A DNA stretch of 5,753 bases from Chloroflexota bacterium. GTDB lineage: Bacteria > Chloroflexota > Dehalococcoidia > UBA2979. Positions 4,510-5,753 of the stretch are shown one piece after another (position 1 is the stretch's first letter; every line of letters starts with the position of its first letter). Below the pieces are notes generated by a model. The model saw only the letters and a list, made by a program, of their open reading frames with translations, searched no databases and had not been told where the DNA came from. The stretch lies in assembly GCA_027592975.1 (NCBI GenBank), contig JAQCJS010000083.1, positions 1 to 5,753 on the forward strand, read 5' to 3'. A program made the translations under genes and the position numbers.

Positions 4510-5745
4510 ATGGGGTTCAGCGCAGGTGGGAACGTGGCGATCGTGGGCGTGGGGCGCTCCAAGATCGGACGGAAGCAGGACCGCTCGATCGGTGCGCTCG
4601 CCGTCGAGGCGTCGCTGAAGGCGATCGAGGATGCTGGCCTCACGCTTCGTGACATTGACGGGCTGTCCACGTTCCCGGAGAGCACCGGGCCGGGCGTCGG
4701 CCCCACGCCGGGCGTGAGCGCCGCGGGCCTCCAGTGGATGGTGCAGGGCCTCGGCATCGAGCAGGTCAACTGGTGGTCGAACGGCGGTGGCAACATCTCC
4801 ACCGCCATCGGCACCGCGATCCACGCGATCAACGCCGGCTCGGCCAACACCGTCCTGGTCTGGCGCGCGATGTACCAGCCCCGCGCCGGCGCCTTCGGCA
4901 GCGGCACGCGCAACAGCGCCGCGAACGGCCCGGTGGAGGCGCCGAAGGCGACCGCCGGCAACGCGTACCAGGCGCCGTACGGCATGGGTGACGCGCCCAC
5001 GGGCTTCGCCGCCGGCTACATGCGCTACATGAAGATGTACGGCGCGCGCCGCGAGCACATGGCGGAGTACGTGATCTCCTGCCGCGCCAACGCGAACAAG
5101 AACCCGATCGCGGCCTTCTACTCGCAACCGATGTCCTTCGAGGACTACATGAACTGCCGCATGATCGCGGATCCGCTGTGCCTGTTTGATTGCGACATGC
5201 CGGTGGACGGCGCAGCGGCGATCGTCCTGACGCGCGCGGACCGGGCCACCGGGTTGAAGCAGAAGCCGGCCTACGTGAACGCGCTGGGCTCCGGCGGGTG
5301 GGACTGGCGACACCGGCCGCCCGAGGAGTGGCAGAACGACACCGCGGTGAACCTGGGCCGGACGCTGTGGGCGGGCACCGACCTGCAGCCGAAGGACATC
5401 GACGCCTGCATGCTGTACGACGGCTTCTCGCCGGACATCTACTGGTGGCTGGAAGGCCTGAACTTCTGCGGCCGCGGCGAGGCCTACCAGTGGATCCAGG
5501 ACGGCCGCATCCGGCTGGGCGGCGAGATGCCGATCAACACGTTCGGCGGCCAGATCTCCGAGGGCCGGCTTCACGGCATCGGCCACTGGTGCGAGGCGGT
5601 GCTGCAGGTGCAGGGACGCGCGGATGACCAGCCGGGCGACGGCGCACGGCAGGTGAAGGACGCGCAGCACGTGCTGGTCGCCACCGGCATGACCGGCCAC
5701 GGCGTCGGCGCGATCCTCGGCCGCGAGCCGATCCGCTCCCGCTAG
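4510..5745 (+). CDS. Thiolase-superfamily protein, SCP2-thiolase/lipid-transfer (Ltp) type
   Basis: A 411-residue cytoplasmic protein of the thiolase fold. The start VAIVGVGRSKIGRK (9-22), the segment EASLKAIEDAGL, PVDGAAAIVLTRADRA (231-246) and GGQISEGRLHGIGHWCEAV (346-364) are typical of SCP2-thiolase and Ltp proteins annotated as acetyl-CoA acetyltransferases. The canonical thiolase residues appear missing. The nucleophile region reads NGGGNISTAI (91-100) with no Cys. The position of the GHP histidine is Arg353, with His355 and His359 nearby. The C-terminal Cys-x-Gly is replaced by VATGMTGHG. Tyr303 in LYDGFSPD matches the YDxF motif of Ltp-type proteins, in which a tyrosine acts in retro-aldol cleavage of steroid side-chain CoA esters in some members. 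A condensing or cleaving step on an acyl-CoA other than classical thiolysis is therefore likely; the substrate is unknown. Ltp enzymes usually pair with a DUF35 protein, which would lie beyond the right edge. The ATG at 4510 gives the usual N-terminus. It is divergent from the sulfur cassette. Confidence 0.9.
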   Translation: MGFSAGGNVAIVGVGRSKIGRKQDRSIGALAVEASLKAIEDAGLTLRDIDGLSTFPESTGPGVGPTPGVSAAGLQWMVQGLGIEQVNWWSNGGGNISTAIGTAIHAINAGSANTVLVWRAMYQPRAGAFGSGTRNSAANGPVEAPKATAGNAYQAPYGMGDAPTGFAAGYMRYMKMYGARREHMAEYVISCRANANKNPIAAFYSQPMSFEDYMNCRMIADPLCLFDCDMPVDGAAAIVLTRADRATGLKQKPAYVNALGSGGWDWRHRPPEEWQNDTAVNLGRTLWAGTDLQPKDIDACMLYDGFSPDIYWWLEGLNFCGRGEAYQWIQDGRIRLGGEMPINTFGGQISEGRLHGIGHWCEAVLQVQGRADDQPGDGARQVKDAQHVLVATGMTGHGVGAILGREPIRSR

Positions 5746-5753
5746 CGCGGGGC

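Noticed and set aside
4357..5700. Open frame of 447 codons on the minus strand
   Set aside because: It is antisense to the clearly recognisable thiolase-like gene, and its Val/Arg/His/Ala-rich translation matches no family.
1..5753. CRISPR array, tRNA, rRNA or insertion sequence
   Set aside because: I saw no regularly spaced long repeats, cloverleaf, rRNA stretch, transposase motif or terminal inverted repeats; the only tandem array is the three-copy 15-bp repeat.

Overview
This is a very GC-rich, densely coded bacterial fragment with strongly GC-biased third codon positions. The style of its genes suggests Chloroflexota (Dehalococcoidia/SAR202-like or Tepidiforma-like), or less likely an actinobacterium: lipoproteins with Ala/Pro/Lys-rich linkers, a membrane-anchored coiled-coil protein, and a lipid-transfer-type thiolase homologue. 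This placement is inference from gene content and composition; there is no marker gene in the window.

Layout. Positions 51-731 (+) hold a single-pass membrane protein with an extracytoplasmic coiled coil and a short C-terminal two-cysteine module; it may begin upstream of the window. It converges on a small lipoprotein gene, 746-1321 (-), with a Cys-x-Cys motif. Three 15-bp tandem repeats and a clear GC-rich terminator hairpin lie upstream of the lipoprotein. Positions 1433-4323 (-) form a sulfur-handling cassette transcribed right to left. In transcription order it has a YeeE/YedE (TsuA-type) membrane transporter, a cysteine-less TusA-fold protein overlapping it by 4 nt, a canonical TusA/YeeD-type protein with Cys-Pro-Tyr-Pro, and, after a 91-nt gap with two hairpins, an exported lipoprotein sulfurtransferase with two rhodanese domains. 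A 180-nt divergent intergenic region (4324-4509) carries an AT-rich promoter-like patch and two overlapping inverted repeats. The last gene, 4510-5745 (+), is a thiolase-superfamily protein of the SCP2-thiolase/Ltp type that lacks the canonical thiolase catalytic residues.

How the genes could work together. The transporter would import thiosulfate (or another sulfur or selenium oxyanion), the TusA-type protein would accept sulfur inside the cell as a cysteine persulfide, and the lipid-anchored rhodanese would act on sulfane sulfur outside the membrane. The cysteine-less TusA-like protein aligns without gaps to its neighbour but has Pro at the catalytic Cys position, so it may be a scaffold or regulatory partner. 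It is the most unusual element in the window. The thiolase homologue is probably unrelated to sulfur and belongs to an acyl-CoA or sterol-like degradation unit continuing to the right.
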